From the NCBI GenBank assembly GCA_004014935.1, contig CP025324.1:1364001-1428000 (forward strand): a DNA stretch of 64,000 nucleotides, written 5' to 3'. Position numbers and translations under genes: made by a program. This document shows positions 60,064 to 64,000 of the stretch, piece after piece. The notes below the pieces were generated by a model, which saw nothing but the letters and a program-made list of their open reading frames with translations, searched no databases and was not told the DNA's origin. Position 1 is the first letter of the stretch; the number at the start of each line of letters is the position of its first letter. This stretch comes from Saccharomycopsis malanga. Lineage: Eukaryota; Ascomycota; Saccharomycetes; Ascoideales; Saccharomycopsidaceae.

Positions 60064-61333
60064 ACAGGGTAAGGGAACGTGATACACACATGAGTATGCA
60101 GATGAGCGCAGTAGACTGCATATAGATACAGCACCTTGCGTAATTTCATCTGCGTATGCATTTCTTGCACTGGCTACATGCAGAGATATGTGGAAATTGA
60201 TGCAAGATTTTTTTCATGTCGATGGAGAATTTTGTCAACAATTCTTATTTATTGGTATGTATGTATATATAAGTGATATTGTATATTGTAAATTTCATGA
60301 ATGAGTTTGTGTAGAATAGTTTATGAAGGGCTGTTTGTATGGAGTAGTAAAGGGCAATGGGAAGCAAAAGTGAACAAACTAAGGAAGATTATCAAGCTAA
60401 GAAAAGAGTATGTTTAGTTATAGCAACTTGAGCATGGTTGTTAGGGATGATTTCCCTTTGTAAATAAAGCGATGCGCCAATTAGGAGAAGAAAGGACATT
60501 GCGATGGGGAGCAAAAGTGGTGTAGACCAGCCAGGATGTGTTTAGAAGAAAATACAAAAGAGGAAGACGTACGCGGAAAACAATAGCTTGTAGGGATGGA
60601 TGAAATTATTCGTAATCTGGAATGTAAAAGAGAGCCCGGAGAGGCCTGAAGAAGGAAACACGATCAGGATGAGGAGGATCATGTAGGACGGGTGAAAGAT
60701 TGACGGTTGTCACTCAAATAAGCGACTAACACCGTTCAGTATCAATGGAGAAACTGAGTTGAATTTCAGGTCCTCAATTTCTGGGTTGGTACAATGGTCT
60801 ACGGAAGCAGCAATGTCTCAGATGCGGACAAGACTTGCCAGGTCTTTATGGGAGGAAGCGTTGAAATGGGAAAGCTGATGCCTGCAAACTAGGGTGCTAA
60901 ATTAATAGTATGATTTACTTTATAGGGGCCAAAAAACAATTATATAAAGATGTTTCCTTGCAGAGTCCCAAAGCTTGATTCGTGGCAGCGGGAGTTTATT
61001 AATAATACCAGAAGATAGCATATTAAATCCCCCCACCAGCAGAAAGAAGCTTGCAGCAACGTCAAACCATTAGTCGACTATAGGCTTGATTGATTGTTTT
61101 ACTTTTTCAATCATTAATTGGACAATTTTACGTTTACTTTTTTGTTTATTTTTTTTCTGCAATTTTTTCCTCTTCTGAGCCTGTTTCACCTCCATACAGA
61201 CCTCGATATACTTATATTGAGCCAAGATTGCTAGTAGAGGGCCCATCTTGCCAAAAAAAAGTGAAAAATTTCCCGGGCGGACAAAAACATTTGCACAAAT
61301 TTTCATCTGCTCTACCATTTCGTCTCCAAAGCC
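60064..61333. other. Intergenic, purine-rich segment upstream of DPH4
   Basis: 60064-60200 has several TGCA words. From about 60330 to 60900 the plus strand is distinctly G- and A-rich against the AT-rich background, without an open frame; it might be an RNA gene, but I identify no snRNA, SRP, RNase P or snoRNA motif with confidence. 61085-61270 is T-rich promoter sequence for DPH4; the minus-strand frame there (61070-61474) looks like its Lys-rich shadow. Confidence 0.4.
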
Positions 61334-61867
61334 ATGAGCAGTTCTCCCAATGGCTCGAGGACTCCTGTTCCTGTGATACCGTACCAGACATATTACGATG
61401 TTCTTGGAATACCCCAGAATTCGGACATGCAAACCGTTCGAAGTGCGTATCGCCATCTCTTCTTTCTCTACCATCCAGATCGCAATGGTGGGGCTCGTGA
61501 GAATATTGATTTCATTGCTAGGCTCCAGGTGGCCTATGAGGTTCTTTCCAATGAATCGTCTAGAAGACTGTATGATTTGGAGTTGAACAACACTGCTTCT
61601 GCCCAGAATCTAATCAGTCACCAGCATTTGGATGGGTTGGAAACTTGCAGTTTGGACGAATTCGAATTCAAAGAAGATTTTGATAATAATACTGTCATTT
61701 GGCAAAAAGATTGTCCTCGGTGTCAATCCTCCAAAAGCATTTCCTTAAGCGATTGGGATTTGGAAAATATCGGGAAAAGCGATAATAATGGTGGTTATTT
61801 GATTGTCGTCCAATGTATGGCTTGTAGTCTTTGTCTTAATGTCCGGTATTACGATTTGGACGATTAA
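61334..61867 (+). CDS. DPH4: Diphthamide biosynthesis J-domain protein (Dph4/Jjj3)
   Basis: J-domain and CSL-zinc-finger protein needed for diphthamide modification of elongation factor 2; in S. cerevisiae named JJJ3. 177 aa, usual size. J domain at about residues 18-82 (QTYYDVLGIPQNSDMQTVRS, AYRHLFFLYHPDRNGGAREN, VAYEVLSNESSRRLYDLELN) with HPD. C-terminal CSL zinc finger with CPRCQ and CMACSLC cysteine pairs, followed by VRYYDLDD. Start MSSSPNGSRTP is the first ATG in frame. A different J-protein class is ruled out by the zinc finger. Confidence 0.93.
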   Translation: MSSSPNGSRTPVPVIPYQTYYDVLGIPQNSDMQTVRSAYRHLFFLYHPDRNGGARENIDFIARLQVAYEVLSNESSRRLYDLELNNTASAQNLISHQHLDGLETCSLDEFEFKEDFDNNTVIWQKDCPRCQSSKSISLSDWDLENIGKSDNNGGYLIVVQCMACSLCLNVRYYDLDD

Positions 61868-61894
61868 TTTTTCTTGGTCGCTTTCTAGACTTTG

Positions 61895-62036
61895 TTTCCT
61901 TACACTGTAATTGTTTCTTTACACTTGAATCGTTTCTTTACACTTGAATTGTTTCTTTACACTCAAATCGTTTCTTCACCCAAATCGTTTCTTCACCCAA
62001 ATCGTTTCTTCACCCAAGTCTTTTCTTCACCCAACA
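61895..62036. repeat. Tandem ~18-bp repeats in the DPH4 3' region
   Basis: About eight units of the CACCCAAATCGTTTCTT or TACACTTGAATCGTTTCTT type in a row directly after the DPH4 stop. The first units contain TTACACTTG and later ones TTCACCCAA, as if two variants had expanded in turn. Confidence 0.85.
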
Positions 62037-62479
62037 AATTGCATTCATAAAACTTGCCTTGTCATCTTTTCTTTTTTACTCGTCATTTGATTTCTCTTTA
62101 TTGTATTCTACACTACATTATTTTGTTTCGTTTTGTTCTCCTTTGTTTTATTGCTCTGCTCATTTTAATTGCTATTCTTCCTACATGTACATGTCTTTTT
62201 ACAATTTCCACGCATTCTAACTTTGTATTGCAACTTTTTCAAATCATTCGACTACTACAGTATGAACTCTGTTGATTTTACCATAACAGACCGACACCAA
62301 TTCATTCAGTGCTAAATAGATGAAAAGTTTTTGCTATTTCAACGACTTGTATTAATATTTATCAAGCCCACACTTTCTATTCCAATGAATTATTACCAAT
62401 TCATCGTCACCTCTGTTTTCTTTCTGCTTTAAGAAATACTACTACAAAAAACAAACAAACAAAGTTTGAAAATGTTTCT
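62037..62479. other. Intergenic, T-rich
   Basis: T/C-rich sequence without a recognised gene. The frame at 62054-62275 is low-complexity. Confidence 0.45.
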
Positions 62480-62674
62480 TTAATCCTCATAATCCATCAA
62501 TACGTTTTCCACTGCCATGACGGTTTCATTGATTAAGATTTGCACGTAAACACTATATTCATCATAAACATTTATAACCAAATATCCATAAGAATGCATC
62601 CATGCACAGCTCTCTAGGAAATGGGTTTCAATAGTATCCTCTCCCCATCCTGTTTGACAGCTTAAAACTTTCAT
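62480..62674 (-). CDS. Possible small protein, 64 aa, unrecognised
   Basis: MKVLSCQTGWGEDTIETHFL, then ESCAWMHSYGYLVINVYDEY and SVYVQILINETVMAVENVLM with a DYED end. The composition is protein-like (not low complexity, acidic, aromatic) and it is flanked downstream by A-rich DNA like other 3' ends here. No known motif; it could be a small gene, the last exon of one or chance. No good upstream exon was found. Confidence 0.25.
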   Translation of the reverse strand: MKVLSCQTGWGEDTIETHFLESCAWMHSYGYLVINVYDEYSVYVQILINETVMAVENVLMDYED

Positions 62675-62877
62675 TGTTAGATATCCTTTGGTATGATAGA
62701 GAAGCCATTTACATTTTTTATAAAGAATGTTTGTTGATACCGCAGGTAATGTTCACTGCACAGAGCGTATTATTCAGGAAAATGTTAAAACTTATCCACA
62801 GCTTGATAATGTAATAATAATTATAAACCTTATAGCCAGAGTTGTGTATATCTTGAGCTGGCTGCCTATATGTAATA

Positions 62878-63190
62878 CCTTACTACCACCCCGTGGCCGA
62901 GTTGGTGAAGGCATGCGCCACGGAAAACAAGTGTGGCGTTCCTCACTTTGGTGTTTGGGCCTCGAGTCTTACTACCGTCATTTTTGAATAATTAAAAAAC
63001 GTTGTACGGAATAATACTGGTACTATCTAATCCTACTAAATCAAAAAATAGATCAAAACAAAGTAGGTTTTTTTTCCAACAAGCTATATAACCTGCACCA
63101 AAGCAAGTCACACTTTGCATTATTTATTTGGGTTATTAACAATTTGTAATGTACTGGGCTCGAAATATAAGATTATTATTATTAACGGTT
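62878..63190 (+). mobile_element. Second-family head joined to a SINE family-1 tail
   Basis: CCTTACTACCACCCCGTGGC, CGAGTTGGTGAAGGCATGCG, CCACGGAAAACAAGTGTGGC, GTTCCTCACTTTGG, GGGCCTCGAGTCTTAC: the tRNA-like head, here without the AGTGCAG units, then a short unrelated middle. At 63150-63186 there is a SINE tail TGTACTGGGCTCGAAATATA, AGATTATTATTATT. It suggests the two families share an origin or a tail. Confidence 0.7.
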
Positions 63191-63479
63191 TGTACGAAAC
63201 TGATATTATTTATTTATTGATAATTTGTTAACTTTAACAAAAATATGACCCATAAACTATGAAAATTGGCCATTTGTTTTTCTAGATTGGTTGCCAAAAG
63301 TTGCCGAAAAGGCACAACTTGATTTATACTCGAGATGATCTTTAAGGTGATATTCTGAAGAAAAACTTTTGCTAAACAGATTAAACGAGTCGTGAAAAAA
63401 ATCATTAACACCAGGCGAACTTTAAGTAGAAAACTCAAAAATTATACTCAATATTTATATATACCTCAATGGGACAGGA

Positions 63480-63580
63480 TTGGGTTTTCCCCACTGAATT
63501 TTACCAAGTTTCTTCAGACATAATGCGTATATACGGAACTGATACGTACAGGGCCCGAAACATATGATAATTCCAATAAA
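63480..63580 (+). mobile_element. SINE family-1 3' fragment
   Basis: GGGTTTTCCCCACTGAATTT, TACCAAGTTTCTTCAGACAT, ATGCGTATATACGGAACTGA, TACGTACAGGGCCCGAAACA and TATGATAA: 3' half of the family, plus strand. Confidence 0.75.
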
Positions 63581-64000
63581 TATTATTTATTATATTGCAA
63601 GGCTGATTTTGAAGTTGATTTTGTATAAAGTTTTGTCTAACGTACTCAGTTCAACGAAGCACAATAAACCTGGAAAGCAAGTTTTTTACGACAATTGATG
63701 AAAATGTCATCTTTTTGAGCCATTAAAAATCCAGCCATAAACACGAGAATTCACTTATAATATCATTGAATAAACTTTGGGGATTTTGGTAGAACAACTG
63801 ATAATTGTATTTATAATAGTACGTAATATCAAGATGGATTTGTATTGAACGGAAATAGGTAAAAACGTAACTATATAGAAGGATAAAAGAAGTCTAAAAT
63901 AAAGGAGAAAATAGAGTCTTCAATAGTGATTAGAACAGTGAGATACCTGCAAAAGAGTTTAAAGGTTCTAGACAACTGCGTAGACTCGGATGAGTAGTTA
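63581..64000. other. Right edge, no gene seen
   Basis: AT-rich sequence without a recognisable gene or repeat up to the window edge. Confidence 0.45.

Noticed and set aside
61070-61474. 134-codon minus-strand frame overlapping the start of DPH4
   Set aside because: Its Lys-rich part mirrors the T-rich DPH4 promoter and the rest lies antisense to the J domain; no family features.

Overview
The window is nuclear DNA from an AT-rich ascomycete budding yeast (Saccharomycotina). Intron-poor genes, short introns with GTAAGT or GTATGT donors and (T)ACTAAC branch points, and a yeast gene set (COX4, COX13, RPS26, CDC55, ILV6, CDC6, RAD50, CWC23, VPS10, RPA49, DPH4, FRE and SCW families) all support this. 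I cannot name the species. CTG codons are too few at diagnostic positions to tell whether CTG is read as Leu or Ser.

Layout: 0.5-1.7 kb, a spliced 2-hydroxyacid dehydrogenase (GOR1-like), then a decayed HSP42-type small heat-shock gene. 3.8-7.6 kb, two tandem RNase III genes, each with two dsRNA-binding domains (the budding-yeast Dicer layout); one is intact and the other has lost key catalytic residues. 9.6-14.9 kb, COX4, RPS26, CDC55. 15-26 kb, repeat-rich DNA around COX13, an unrecognised gene, a DOPA-dioxygenase-like gene and ILV6. 26.5-41.9 kb, CDC6, a ferric reductase, a BRE4-like membrane protein and RAD50, whose start codon is split by an intron. 44.6-54.2 kb, CWC23, a GH17 cell-wall glucanase and VPS10. 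55.3-61.9 kb, a SET/VPS75-type histone chaperone with a 14-nt first exon, RPA49 and DPH4.

The most unusual overall property is the intergenic DNA. It holds about two dozen copies or fragments of a tRNA-derived SINE-like family (head with A and B boxes; tail ACTGGGCTTGAAATATA followed by TTA repeats) and six copies of a second, roughly 1-kb noncoding family with a tRNA-like head. Four of the five long copies of the second family have a SINE just upstream in the same orientation. One locus shows short direct repeats around two successive 5'-truncated insertions, as expected for LINE-driven target-primed reverse transcription. No reverse transcriptase gene is present here.

The genes are mostly unrelated housekeeping functions, but several promoters carry sites that match their gene: MCB boxes before CDC6, Gcn4 and Leu3 sites before ILV6, PAC/RRPE before RPA49, HAP and Cbf1 sites before COX13, and paired TGCACCC sites before the ferric reductase. 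The main speculative system is the Dicer/pseudo-Dicer pair in a genome full of inverted repeats that could yield double-stranded RNA.
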